From an uncultured beta proteobacterium (lineage in GTDB: Bacteria; Pseudomonadota; Gammaproteobacteria; Burkholderiales; Burkholderiaceae), in contig CAIUOP010000052.1 of NCBI GenBank assembly GCA_903900805.1, positions 1 through 52,321 on the forward strand: a stretch of 52,321 nt of DNA, given 5' to 3'. The translations under genes were made by a program, and so were the position numbers. The notes under the pieces are model-generated. The model had not been told where the DNA came from. It searched no databases and worked only from the letters and a program-made list of their open reading frames with translations. Shown here piece after piece: positions 15,812 through 24,592 of the stretch (position 1 is its first letter; the number at the start of each line of letters is the position of its first letter).

Positions 15812-18028
15812 ATGACTACAAATACAAATACTTCCCGTCGCCACTTTATCGTTGGCTCTAGCGCAATTGCTACTGGCCTTGCCATTGGCTTTGATCTTTC
15901 ACTCATGTCTGAAGCCAAGGCTGCCATGGGCACTGGTACTACAGCAATGACGCCACTGGTCTCACCTGAAATCGGTGTGTGGGTAGTGGTTAAACCAAAT
16001 GATGATGTAGTTGTGCGCATTGTTCGCTCAGAAATGGGTCAAGGTACGATTACTGGTTTGGCACAAATGGTTGCCGAGGAATTAGAGTGCGATTGGAAGA
16101 AGGTCTCCTATGACTATCCATCGCCAGCAGAAAACCTTAAACGGAATAAAGTTTGGGGAAGCTACTCTACTGGCGGTAGTCGCGGCATTCGTACTTCTGA
16201 GCAATATGTTCGTAAGGGCGGTGCAGCTGCACGCATGATGCTAGTTCAAGCAGCAGCAAACCAATGGAATGTCCCGGCTTCTGAGTGCGTGGCAAAAAAT
16301 AGCATCATTACGCATGCACCATCTGGTCGCAAGACTAGCTTTGGTAAGGTATCTGTTGCCGCATCCCAGTTAGAAGTACCAAAAGATGTTCCTTTGAAAG
16401 ATCCAAAAGATTGGCAGATCATTGGAAAATCAATTAATCGAATTGATGGGGTTGCTGACAAAGTTACTGGTAAGCAAATCTACGCAATTGATCTGAAATT
16501 TCCAGGGATGTTGGTAGCTACCATTAATGAGTCTCCCGTATTTGGTGGCAAGGTAAAGAGTTACGACGCTACCAAAGCTATGAGCATGAAGGGTGTTAAG
16601 AAAGTTGTGCAGGTAGGTGATACCGCAGTTGCCGTGATAGCTGATACTTTCTGGCAGGCCAAAATGGCGATGGAGCAAGTCAACATCAATTGGGACAATG
16701 GTGCAAACATTAATGTTTCAAGCGCTTCTATTAAAAAGATGTTGGAAGATGGTCTTGAGCACCCTGATTCATTTGTTCACAGCTTGCATGGTGATTCTAA
16801 AGCGGGCATTGCAGGCGCATCTAATAAAATTGAGGCTACTTACTTCTATCCATTCTTAAACCACGCTACCTTAGAGCCGCAAACCGCTACTGCAAAGTGG
16901 ACGGCAGATTCTTGTGATGCATGGGTACCAACTCAAGATGGTGAAGCTTCCTTAGCAGCGGTGATTGCGGCTTCAGGTTTACCAGCTGAAAAATGCAACG
17001 TCTTTAAAGTCAATCTTGGTGGTGGCTTTGGTCGTCGTGGCGCCTTCCAGGACTACACAACTCAAGCGGTGAACATTGCTAAGCAGATGCCAGGCACTCA
17101 CATCAAATTGATCTGGACTCGTGAAGAGGATATGACACAAGGTCGTTACCATCCTGTCATGATGTGTAAGTTAACAGCAGGGATTGATAGTAATAAGAAG
17201 ATTACTGGCATCAATATGCGTTTATCTGGCCAATCTATTTTGGCTGCAGTTCGTCCTGCGATAGTCGCAGCAAATAAAGGCAAAGATCCAGTTACCTTCC
17301 AAGGTCTTGAGGACAGCGGTGAGCATGGTTTTACTTATAACTTCCCACACATCACGATTGATCATGCAATGCGTAATACCCATGTCCCACCAGGATTTTG
17401 GCGGGGCGTGAACGTGAACCAAAATGCGGTCTTCATCGAAACGTTTATGGATGAAATGGCCGAAGCAACTGGTGTGGACGCAGTAGAGTTCCGCCGCCAA
17501 CATATGGGCAAACACCCACGCGCAATTGCGGTTCTCAATGCGGTAGCGGATGGTATTGGCTGGACGAAGCCTGCTGCGCCAGGGGTATTCCGTGGCGTGG
17601 CGCAAATGCGCTCTTTCGGTAGCTATGTGGCAGCAGCGTGCGAGCTATCAGTCAAGAATGGTAATGAAGTCAAGATTCATCGCTTTGTTGCAGCTACCGA
17701 TCCTGGCTATGTTGTGAATCCAGCCCAAGTAGCTCGTCAGGTATCTGGTTCATTTGTTTATGGCCTATCAGCACTATTCGAGGAAGAGATCACCATCGAA
17801 AAAGGTGCAGTAGTAGAAAAGAACTTTGATACCTTTGGCTCAATTCGTCTATATCAAATGCCTCCGGTTGAAACCATTGTTATCCAAGGTGGTGGCAAGG
17901 ATTGGGGCGGTGTAGGTGAGCCAACGATTGCGGTTGCTGCGCCAGCGGTACTCAATGCGTTTTATCGCGCAACGGGTAAACGCTTGCGTACAGTGCCATT
18001 AAAAAATAGTGGCATCAAGCTGGTTTAA
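15812..18028 (+). CDS. Molybdopterin-binding subunit of a molybdenum hydroxylase (IorB-like)
   Basis: A 738-aa subunit with a Tat-type signal (SRRHFIVGSSAIATGLAIGF, about residues 8-27), so the folded cofactor-loaded enzyme is exported. MCD-cofactor contacts include LGGGFGRRGAFQDYT near residue 395-410 and the catalytic Glu in GGVGEPTI near 705-715. Together with the small subunit it forms a periplasmic isoquinoline-1-oxidoreductase/aldehyde-oxidase type enzyme. Its substrate is not evident. The location directly upstream of soxXYZA suggests the operon delivers electrons from this enzyme and from thiosulfate to the same periplasmic cytochromes. Confidence 0.92.
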   Translation: MTTNTNTSRRHFIVGSSAIATGLAIGFDLSLMSEAKAAMGTGTTAMTPLVSPEIGVWVVVKPNDDVVVRIVRSEMGQGTITGLAQMVAEELECDWKKVSYDYPSPAENLKRNKVWGSYSTGGSRGIRTSEQYVRKGGAAARMMLVQAAANQWNVPASECVAKNSIITHAPSGRKTSFGKVSVAASQLEVPKDVPLKDPKDWQIIGKSINRIDGVADKVTGKQIYAIDLKFPGMLVATINESPVFGGKVKSYDATKAMSMKGVKKVVQVGDTAVAVIADTFWQAKMAMEQVNINWDNGANINVSSASIKKMLEDGLEHPDSFVHSLHGDSKAGIAGASNKIEATYFYPFLNHATLEPQTATAKWTADSCDAWVPTQDGEASLAAVIAASGLPAEKCNVFKVNLGGGFGRRGAFQDYTTQAVNIAKQMPGTHIKLIWTREEDMTQGRYHPVMMCKLTAGIDSNKKITGINMRLSGQSILAAVRPAIVAANKGKDPVTFQGLEDSGEHGFTYNFPHITIDHAMRNTHVPPGFWRGVNVNQNAVFIETFMDEMAEATGVDAVEFRRQHMGKHPRAIAVLNAVADGIGWTKPAAPGVFRGVAQMRSFGSYVAAACELSVKNGNEVKIHRFVAATDPGYVVNPAQVARQVSGSFVYGLSALFEEEITIEKGAVVEKNFDTFGSIRLYQMPPVETIVIQGGGKDWGGVGEPTIAVAAPAVLNAFYRATGKRLRTVPLKNSGIKLV

Positions 18029-18051
18029 AGCACTTTTGTGAAATTGCACCG

Positions 18052-18492
18052 ATGAGAATGAGGTATGTACTAGCGACCCTGTTACTAGTCTTCCTCAATC
18101 TCAACCTTGCAAACGCCCAATCGATTGTGGGGGATTCGATTTTTGAATCCCTTTCTTCTGCACCAGGTGATCCAACACGAGGTAGGGCCATTGTTGCCAG
18201 TCGTCAAACAGGTTTATGCCTCTTGTGTCATAGCGGCCCATTTCCAGAAGAGCGGTTTCAGGGAAACCTAGCCCCCGAGCTCAGTGTCAGCGTTGCACGT
18301 CTCACAGCACCGCAGTTAAGGGCGCGGATTGTGGATGCCAGTCACTTTAATTCAAGCACGATCATGCCGGCCTATTACAAAACTGGACACCTCAATCGAG
18401 TTGCGCCAAAATTTATAGGACAAACGATACTCAATGGCCAAGAAATCGAAGATGTTGTGGCTTTCCTAGTAAGTTTGAATAAGCAAAATTGA
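18052..18492 (+). CDS. soxX: SoxX, sulfur-oxidation cytochrome c
   Basis: A 146-aa secreted monohaem cytochrome. A signal peptide ends at ANAQ (about residue 23); the haem motif CLLCH is at 56-60 and Met105 in TIMPAYYK is the expected distal ligand. FPEERFQGNLAPEL is a SoxX signature. SoxX pairs with SoxA to join thiosulfate oxidatively to the carrier cysteine of SoxY. The gene begins 23 bases after the molybdenum hydroxylase gene and its stop sits just before soxY. Confidence 0.92.
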   Translation: MRMRYVLATLLLVFLNLNLANAQSIVGDSIFESLSSAPGDPTRGRAIVASRQTGLCLLCHSGPFPEERFQGNLAPELSVSVARLTAPQLRARIVDASHFNSSTIMPAYYKTGHLNRVAPKFIGQTILNGQEIEDVVAFLVSLNKQN

Positions 18493-18494
18493 CC

Positions 18495-18983
18495 ATGAAT
18501 ATGAAATTCAATAGCCCTCTAAAAATACATCGCCGCGCATGGATGCAACAGCTTCAAAAGCTTACCCTGTTGGCCTTTGGAACTTACTTCGTGCCTTCAA
18601 TAGCACTGGCTAAAAAGGAAGAGGCAGACGAGGCTATTCAAAAAATTACTGATGGTGCAAAGATTCAGGAAGGTCGCGTTACTCTGACTATCCCGCCTTT
18701 GGTTGAAAACGGCAATCTTGTAGTTTTGAAGGTGAGTGTCGATAGTCCAATGACGGCTAATGATTATGTGAAAGTCATTCATGTGATTGCAGAAGGTAAC
18801 CCATTACCAAATGTCTTTACTGTTTACTTAACGCCACGTTCTGGAACCGCTAACATTACTACCCGAGTACGTTTAGCTGATAGTCAGCGAGTTTGGGCTA
18901 TTGCGCAAATGAATAATGGGAGTTTTTGGCAGGGCTCAGCAGAAACTTTAGTAACCTTATCTGCTTGTACGGAGATGGTATGA
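18495..18983 (+). CDS. soxY: SoxY, sulfur carrier subunit
   Basis: A 162-aa exported protein; the N-terminus has an RRAW twin-arginine-like segment and a hydrophobic stretch ending at SIALAK. The core (NGNLVVLKVSVDSPMTANDYVK and a Greek-key beta fold) matches SoxY. The carrier cysteine sits five residues from the end in VTLSACTEMV; the classic SoxY tail is GGCGG, so the swinging arm here is of a different type. ATG 18495 is chosen; ATG 18501 is also possible and TTG 18489 would overlap soxX. It overlaps soxZ by ATGA. Confidence 0.88.
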   Translation: MNMKFNSPLKIHRRAWMQQLQKLTLLAFGTYFVPSIALAKKEEADEAIQKITDGAKIQEGRVTLTIPPLVENGNLVVLKVSVDSPMTANDYVKVIHVIAEGNPLPNVFTVYLTPRSGTANITTRVRLADSQRVWAIAQMNNGSFWQGSAETLVTLSACTEMV

Positions 18984-19309
18984 GTAAGACATCGCGCACC
19001 CAAGTGACAGTACCAGCGACTGCAATGAAAGGTTCCATTATTGAGGTCCGAGCCATTGTCCAGCATGATATGGAGTCAGGATTTCGTTATACCGAATCCG
19101 GTAAATTAATTCCAAGGGATATCATTCGCGTCTTTACCTGTAGCTATAACAATGTTGAGGTATTCAAGGCTGACTTCTATCCTGGTATCGGCGCCAATCC
19201 ATTAATCATCTTTACTACTATTGCAACAGAATCAGGAACTCTTGAGTTTAAGTGGCTTGGTGATGATGGTTATGAAGCTGTTAACCAAGCACGTATTACA
19301 GTTTCATAA
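18980..19309 (+). CDS. soxZ: SoxZ, SoxY partner
   Basis: A 109-aa cytoplasmic-looking protein that is carried to the periplasm bound to SoxY. The immunoglobulin-like strands KGSIIEVRAIVQHDMESGFR and FYPGIGANPLIIF are typical of SoxZ. The ATG at 18980 overlaps the soxY stop by four bases, so the partners are translated together; an earlier in-frame start at 18926 would lie deep in soxY and is unlikely. SoxZ forms the heterodimer on which SoxAX, SoxB and SoxCD act. Confidence 0.92.
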   Translation: MSKTSRTQVTVPATAMKGSIIEVRAIVQHDMESGFRYTESGKLIPRDIIRVFTCSYNNVEVFKADFYPGIGANPLIIFTTIATESGTLEFKWLGDDGYEAVNQARITVS

Positions 19310-19316
19310 GAGCTCT

Positions 19317-20105
19317 GTGCGCGTAGTAATTTATCTCCGTCTTACCACTTTTTGTTGCTCTATATTGCTCGCAGCATCGGCCTTGATGGCAGCCCCTGAG
19401 GGGGTTATCAATAGCAAACAATCCAGTTATGAGCTGATGACGGCTGAAAATAAAGCCATGCAGGACGATCCATCTCTCAACCCTGCTATGTTTTGGGTAG
19501 CAGAGGGCGAGAGTTTATGGCAAACCAAGTCAGGCCCAAAAAATATAGCCTGCGCTAGTTGTCATAGTGATGCTAAAAAATCAATGCGTGGTGTAGCAAC
19601 GCAATTTCCGAAGATGATCAAAGGTAAGCTGCAAACTTTAGAAGGACAAATTAATCAATGTCGATCTGCTACACAAGGCGCACCAGCACTTGCTTATGAG
19701 AGTAAAGAGTTATTAGCGCTAACTGCTTATGTTGCAATTCAGTCCAAAGGAATGCCGATTGCCGTAAAAGAAACGCCAGCTAATCAAGGACAATTAAAAA
19801 AAGGCCAACAGTGGTTTAAGGAAAGAATGGGACAGCTCAATCTATCTTGCGCTCAATGTCACGAAGAGAGGTCGGGTTTGAAGTTGGGTGGCAGTCTGAT
19901 ACCGCAAGGCCACCCTAATGCTTACCCCATCTATCGCTTGGAATGGCAAACCTTGGGATCTTTGCAGCGCCGCTTACGTAATTGCATGAGCGGAGTGAGA
20001 GCTCAACAGTTTGAGTATGGCTCCCCTGAAATGGCCCAGCTAGAACTCTTTTTAATGTGGCGCGCCAGAGGAATGCTCTTGGAGGCCCCTGGGGTTAGAC
20101 CATAG
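19317..20105 (+). CDS. soxA: SoxA, dihaem sulfur-oxidation cytochrome c
   Basis: A 262-aa secreted cytochrome starting at GTG 19317, seven bases after soxZ, with AAGAG nearby; the longer frame from 19221 would overlap soxZ. A signal peptide precedes LMAAPEG. Two haem sites, CASCH and CAQCH, and the active-site cysteine in RLRNCMSGVRA are present; this cysteine is the persulfide ligand of the catalytic haem. SoxA and SoxX form the thiosulfate-conjugating cytochrome. soxB and soxCD are not found downstream: the next gene is on the opposite strand. Confidence 0.9.
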   Translation: MRVVIYLRLTTFCCSILLAASALMAAPEGVINSKQSSYELMTAENKAMQDDPSLNPAMFWVAEGESLWQTKSGPKNIACASCHSDAKKSMRGVATQFPKMIKGKLQTLEGQINQCRSATQGAPALAYESKELLALTAYVAIQSKGMPIAVKETPANQGQLKKGQQWFKERMGQLNLSCAQCHEERSGLKLGGSLIPQGHPNAYPIYRLEWQTLGSLQRRLRNCMSGVRAQQFEYGSPEMAQLELFLMWRARGMLLEAPGVRP

Positions 20106-20123
20106 CAATCTGAATAGTCTGGC

Positions 20124-20522
20124 TTACTGCTTGACCATATCAGGGGCTTGATCTGCTATGCCTAATAGTGGCGTGCTGTTATCAGTCACAGTCGGGACAG
20201 GAATATCAATACAAATTGGCTTAGCTAAAAGCGGATTGAAAAAACTACAATCTTTTTTGGTGGCAGCTGAGGCCGCATGCTCGACAGGTGACTTACCAGT
20301 AGCTGCAGTGGATGCCAAGCTCGTAGCAGTTACTGGGTTGGCAACGGCAGCAGTTGCTACAGCGCCACCGGCGGAGCTAGCAGCAGCAGAGCCAGAGGCC
20401 CCAACCGCTGCAATCGGTGCAACGCAACCCTGTAAACCTAAGCAATAAACCATCAGCAATGGGCAGGCCCAGTAACTGAGATGGGATCGCAAATGCAATC
20501 TACCGCTTACGGCAGGCAACAT
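20124..20522 (-). CDS. Ala-rich lipoprotein, unknown function
   Basis: A 132-aa protein with a lipoprotein signal (h-region CPLLMVYCLGLQGC, lipobox LQGC), then an Ala/Ser/Val-rich low-complexity stretch and a Pro/Val-rich end (CIDIPVPTVTDN). The start is uncertain: ATG 20522 overlaps the preceding gene's end by 23 bases, and ATG 20453 would leave only a short n-region. No family is recognised. It lies downstream of a SurfaceAdhesinE-like gene on the same strand and converges with soxA. Confidence 0.55.
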   Translation of the reverse strand: MLPAVSGRLHLRSHLSYWACPLLMVYCLGLQGCVAPIAAVGASGSAAASSAGGAVATAAVANPVTATSLASTAATGKSPVEHAASAATKKDCSFFNPLLAKPICIDIPVPTVTDNSTPLLGIADQAPDMVKQ

Positions 20523-20913
20523 TAAATACCCCAGCGGTCCATGTGTCGTTAACGACGGGTTCAAACTTGCTATCAGGAGTGTTGTTATCAGAAACTACTT
20601 TGCCTGTTCCCTTTCCCTCAGAAAATTCTTTCCAAGCAATAGGGCGATAGCTTGTCTCAGCACAGTTGTATTCATTTAGGCCAACAATAGAGTTCACTGT
20701 CTGCATATTATTGGGATTTTTTCCAGGCGCTTTAAAGTCTAGCATCGACATGATTTGAGATTTTTCACCGTTATCGCTAATGGTAGCTAAATCTACATAG
20801 ACAACCATTGCTGCATTGGATCCCAACTCTTTCCACTCGGCATATGCGCTCCGAGCTGGTGACATCAGAACCACCAGAACAGTAGCGAGCAAGATTACAT
20901 TCAGTTTTTTCAT
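20500..20913 (-). CDS. Surface-adhesin-E-like secreted protein
   Basis: A 137-aa protein starting at ATG 20913, which has a GGAG site at 8 bases; the 20949 start is less likely. The signal peptide MKKLNVILLATVLVVLMSPA is cleaved near AYAEW. The mature part (WKELGSNAAMVVYVDLATI, VNSIVGLNEYNCAE, and a final FNVACRK) matches small secreted beta-rich proteins often annotated as surface-adhesin protein E, with two conserved cysteines. Function unknown. Confidence 0.65.
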   Translation of the reverse strand: MKKLNVILLATVLVVLMSPARSAYAEWKELGSNAAMVVYVDLATISDNGEKSQIMSMLDFKAPGKNPNNMQTVNSIVGLNEYNCAETSYRPIAWKEFSEGKGTGKVVSDNNTPDSKFEPVVNDTWTAGVFNVACRKR

Positions 20914-20998
20914 AAGTAGGACTCCTAAACAGCGACTAGCTAATATCAAAAAGACATTCTAAACGTCCCGGGGACAATTATGTAGCGGTCTATTGATC

Positions 20999-23458
20999 TT
21001 ATTTGTTGCCAAGCTCGAGCTGACGCTTAGTATTCTTAGGTTTCATTTGTAATGGCAGATATTCGGTATTGGCCCAGAGTGGATTCATATTGCGATAGAG
21101 CTTACTTTGTACCCAGCCTGACTGACCGGACTGATAGATAAAGAGGGATTTTTCTAAATCAGATAAGTCGTAGATGGTGCGCAGGCTAGGGGCCTGCATC
21201 GTCTCATAGGGATTCACAGATTTTAAGAGTTCAGATCTTCCCACGTTGACAGTGAAGCTATCACCCGGAAAAGGGGTTGTAATATTGAAGAGTCTACCCA
21301 GTAAAGGAACTTTGCTGAGTGGTCGATGCTCTGATACGGCGATATGGGCTTTACCCCAACTCCAACTTTTTGGATCATTGCCGTATTGACCGCTCAGATA
21401 ATCCAAGGCCTTATCAAAAGCATTGTTAGATGCCTCTAGGCATGATTCTGCTTGCTTTGTTTTAGGATCATCGCACCAAGGGCTATTCGGGTTTTGTAAT
21501 GCGAGCAGTAAGGGCTGTCGAAAACTCCGTGCCCCGTAGTTCTCAGTAAAAAGATAGCTTAAACGAGAGAACATATTGCGGGTTAGTTGGTCAACCCAAG
21601 CATTGAAGATCAGAGCACCAGCGCTATCAACCTTCATATCACCATCAAAGCTTTGAATCATTTCCTTGGCTTGAGGGGCAAGCTGATGGCTTGGCTTACT
21701 CGCTTTAAATAAGCCTAATAGCGGGGTAGATCCTAGTGATAGCGTATCTGCTTGCATGGTCTTCATGTAATCTAAGTCATGACCATTTCTAGATTTAATG
21801 AGTTCAACAATACGGTCGTAGCGCGATGGCAGATCCCAATCACCAGTTAAAGGATTCGGATCATTGGCGGCAATCACTTTTTGGTTGGCAGTAGTAATCC
21901 ACCCTTGCTCTGGGTTATTACTGGCTGGCAGTTGTTCAAAAGAAATGTAGCCGTTCCAGTCAAATTGCTTCTCCCATCCTAGTGCGGGAGCAACACCATA
22001 TAAGCCTTGATGCAAAATGCGTTTAGGCGCAACACCTGCTGCCTGATAGCTAATATTACCCTCGGTATCCGCTATCACCACGTTTTGCATTGGTGCATAG
22101 TTTTTACGTAACGCTTTTTTAAATGACTCTATATCTTTGGCACGATTCATGTCTAAAAGGCCGTCTACAGATTGATTTTCAACATCTAAGGCAGTCCAGC
22201 GTAGCGCTAAAGCAAATTTTTTGGTATCAATACTTCGTTGAGCGCGTGTATGAGAATCTGAGATCACAGGTCCGTGACGTGTTTCTTTTACTAAGAAAGT
22301 AATGGATGGTGAGCCTTTGACATCAATGATCTCTTGATGCACTTTAAAAGATAAGGGGCCATCAGGACCACGATACATGCCTGGATTACTAGGGTCAATT
22401 TGCTCAATGTATAAATCTTGGACATCAGGATTGGTATTGGTAAAGCTCCAGGCAAATTTATCTGTCCTTCCAAGGACGACCGCCGGTATACCTGGAAGGG
22501 TACCGCCAATAACATTCATACCCGGTGCATCGAGATGGGCAAAATACCAAACTGCAGGAGTTGATAGCCCTAAATGAGGATCATTTGCTAACAAAGGCTT
22601 TCCACTAGAGGTGAGTTTGCCGCTTAAGGCCCAGTTATTTGATCCAATGCCCTCTTTTCCACCGGGAAGATTCATATAGCCGTGTTCAGTAGCGGGAAGA
22701 TTTTTAGATCCACCTTCAGCAGGACCTGCTGAAGGATTAAATACCTTGAGATCTTTATATATCTTGGCAAAATCCATATTACTTACTTGGCCACCTGGCT
22801 CGTATGGCGGCAAGACTTCCCAAATTTGCTTAGTAGTGAGGAATTGGGAGAGCTCAAAGCGTTGTAATTCTTTATCCCAGTTACCACCAAGATCGAGCGC
22901 CATCATCAGCATCCAAGCAACACTGTCTGTTGGAGACCAATGACCTGGTTTAGATCCTGTTAAAAAGTATTCAAGGGGAAGCGCCCACCCTAATTGGGCA
23001 TTACCCTTATTTACGCCATCAGCGTAAGCTTGCAGTAAGCGCTTTGTGGCAACTGGGTAACGATCAAATTGACGCTCTGCAGTGCGCTTAATGCCAAGCG
23101 TCCTAAGGAAGCGATCAATTTTGATGCTCTCACTACCTAAAATTTCGGAGAGGCGACCGCTAGCAAGACGGCGATTGATTTCCATTTGCCATGAACGTTC
23201 TGTGGCGTGTAAATAACCTAAGGCAAATAATGCATCGGTTTGCGAGTTCGCCTTGATGTGCGGGATATCAGACTCATCAAAAGTGATAACTACGGAGTCT
23301 CCAATACCTTTGATAATCCGTTTGCCCGAAGGAGAGCCCTGCGTTGAGTATAAATAGGCAATTACGGTGATTAAGCAGATCGCTAGGGCAGCAGTGATAA
23401 GCCAAAAAATCAGACGGAAAAGCTTGCCAAGTCTGGTCAATTTGCTATTGAATATCAT
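20999..23458 (-). CDS. Penicillin acylase family protein
   Basis: An 819-aa Ntn-hydrolase precursor. A membrane anchor or uncleaved signal lies at residues 14-37. The auto-processing site precedes Ser273 in EGIGSNNWALSG; that serine becomes the nucleophile of the beta subunit. FALGYLHATERSWQMEINRR in the alpha subunit and LLANDPHLGLSTPAVWY downstream are family signatures. Members hydrolyse amide bonds of penicillins or acyl-homoserine lactones; the natural substrate here is unknown. The gene stands alone. Confidence 0.93.
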   Translation of the reverse strand: MIFNSKLTRLGKLFRLIFWLITAALAICLITVIAYLYSTQGSPSGKRIIKGIGDSVVITFDESDIPHIKANSQTDALFALGYLHATERSWQMEINRRLASGRLSEILGSESIKIDRFLRTLGIKRTAERQFDRYPVATKRLLQAYADGVNKGNAQLGWALPLEYFLTGSKPGHWSPTDSVAWMLMMALDLGGNWDKELQRFELSQFLTTKQIWEVLPPYEPGGQVSNMDFAKIYKDLKVFNPSAGPAEGGSKNLPATEHGYMNLPGGKEGIGSNNWALSGKLTSSGKPLLANDPHLGLSTPAVWYFAHLDAPGMNVIGGTLPGIPAVVLGRTDKFAWSFTNTNPDVQDLYIEQIDPSNPGMYRGPDGPLSFKVHQEIIDVKGSPSITFLVKETRHGPVISDSHTRAQRSIDTKKFALALRWTALDVENQSVDGLLDMNRAKDIESFKKALRKNYAPMQNVVIADTEGNISYQAAGVAPKRILHQGLYGVAPALGWEKQFDWNGYISFEQLPASNNPEQGWITTANQKVIAANDPNPLTGDWDLPSRYDRIVELIKSRNGHDLDYMKTMQADTLSLGSTPLLGLFKASKPSHQLAPQAKEMIQSFDGDMKVDSAGALIFNAWVDQLTRNMFSRLSYLFTENYGARSFRQPLLLALQNPNSPWCDDPKTKQAESCLEASNNAFDKALDYLSGQYGNDPKSWSWGKAHIAVSEHRPLSKVPLLGRLFNITTPFPGDSFTVNVGRSELLKSVNPYETMQAPSLRTIYDLSDLEKSLFIYQSGQSGWVQSKLYRNMNPLWANTEYLPLQMKPKNTKRQLELGNK

Positions 23459-23591
23459 AGCAATAGTTTAGTGGTTTTTGGCTACCCAAGCCCCAGTCTG
23501 CCCAGGGATTGATTCCCGAGCCTTTCTTGGCTTGCGTGCTAAAATTTCGCTTGTCTTGATTTATTTAGCGCAGCAGTTTCTGTTTGTGCGA

Positions 23592-23680
23592 GCCCGAGTG
23601 GTGAAATCGGTAGACACAGCAGATTTAAAATCTGCCGACTCAAAAAAGTCGTGCCGGTTCGATTCCGGCCTCGGGCACCA
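23592..23680 (+). tRNA. tRNA-Leu (TAA)
   Basis: An 89-nt class II tRNA. Acceptor GCCCGAG pairs with CTCGGGC, anticodon TAA sits in the loop TTTAAAA closed by GCAGA/TCTGC, a variable arm (CGACT..AGTCG) is present and 3' CCA is encoded. The long variable arm and anticodon identify tRNA-Leu(UAA). Confidence 0.97.
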
Positions 23681-23708
23681 TCAATTCAATCTCTTCCTCA
23701 TTTAGATC

Positions 23709-24173
23709 TTGAGAAAAATTTACTACATACTCCTGTTATTGCTTTATTACACAATCACTCCAGTGATGGGGCAATCCATCTTCTTTGATTGCAAAAGAAC
23801 TGAGAAGAATTATGTTGAGGAATACGAGATGCAACTTACGCTTGCATCTAAAACACAAAAAGCAAAAATGTTTTTAGATGGTCGTGATTTAGATCAGTCT
23901 GATTCCTATGGAAAACAGGAGGTTAAAAGCGTCACGCTTGCCAGGCCAAACATTTTTATAGTCGTAGAAGCAAGCTTTGCTCCTGAGGACATTATGGGTG
24001 TTGTATATCCTGCTGGTAGTGTATCTACCCACATCACTCTTGATCCGGTAACGGGTAAGCTAAAAAAGGTAGAAAAAATTCAGGGAGGTATTTTAGGGGC
24101 GTCCCTAGGGAATGGCACTCACGTCAGCGAAGAAAGCTGCTTGCCTGCCAAAATACCATTTAAACCCCAGTAA
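23709..24173 (+). CDS. Secreted hypothetical protein, 154 aa
   Basis: A likely TTG start at 23709 gives a textbook signal peptide (MRKIYYILLLLLYYTITPVM) cleaved before GQSIFFDC. No in-frame ATG lies before the signal, so the rare start is favoured, although no ribosome binding site is clear. The mature domain has alternating beta-strand character (AKMFLDGRDL, ITLDPVTGKLKKVE) and two cysteines that may pair. I do not recognise the family. It sits just after tRNA-Leu and converges with exbD. Confidence 0.6.
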   Translation: MRKIYYILLLLLYYTITPVMGQSIFFDCKRTEKNYVEEYEMQLTLASKTQKAKMFLDGRDLDQSDSYGKQEVKSVTLARPNIFIVVEASFAPEDIMGVVYPAGSVSTHITLDPVTGKLKKVEKIQGGILGASLGNGTHVSEESCLPAKIPFKPQ

Positions 24174-24176
24174 CAC

Positions 24177-24590
24177 TTAATCAGGTTCAGTTACAAAACC
24201 TAACTTAGTCAGCCCAGCACGTCGAGATGCTGCGAGGACTTGAGCGACGTACTCATACTTTACTGATTTATCAGCACGTAAATTGATTTCTGGTTGAGGC
24301 TCTTTTTGAGCTGCTTTCTCTGCATAACCATCAAAGGTTTTTAAATCAATTGCAGTGCTATTCCAAAAGATTTGTCCTTTACCATCAATCGTCAGTTGCA
24401 CGGATTCTGGTTTGATCTCATTGCGTGCACTATTGGCTTTGGGGAGTTCAATCTTTACTGCCTGCTGAATGACGGGGAGGGTGATCATGAAGATAATTAA
24501 TAAGACCAACATGACGTCGACCATTGGCGTCATGTTGATCTCAGACATGATGCTGTCATCGCTTTGATCGTCTTGGATGTGAAAAGCCAT
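24177..24590 (-). CDS. exbD: ExbD, biopolymer transport protein
   Basis: A 137-aa inner-membrane protein with the family pattern INMTPMVDVMLVLLIIFMI (about residues 20-38), containing the essential transmembrane Asp that carries protons. The periplasmic C-terminal domain follows (INLRADKSVKYEYVAQV). With ExbB it forms the proton motor that drives TonB for uptake through outer-membrane receptors. It is the last gene of a minus-strand tonB-exbB-exbD unit, two bases after exbB. Confidence 0.94.
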   Translation of the reverse strand: MAFHIQDDQSDDSIMSEINMTPMVDVMLVLLIIFMITLPVIQQAVKIELPKANSARNEIKPESVQLTIDGKGQIFWNSTAIDLKTFDGYAEKAAQKEPQPEINLRADKSVKYEYVAQVLAASRRAGLTKLGFVTEPD

Positions 24591-24592
24591 GC

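Noticed and set aside
20158-20448. 96-aa plus-strand Ala/Val-rich frame
   Set aside because: It is the opposite-strand shadow of the Ala-rich lipoprotein; low-complexity GC-rich codons create both frames.
23478-23705. Plus-strand 75-aa frame at tRNA-Leu
   Set aside because: It reads through the tRNA-Leu gene and has no protein-like features.
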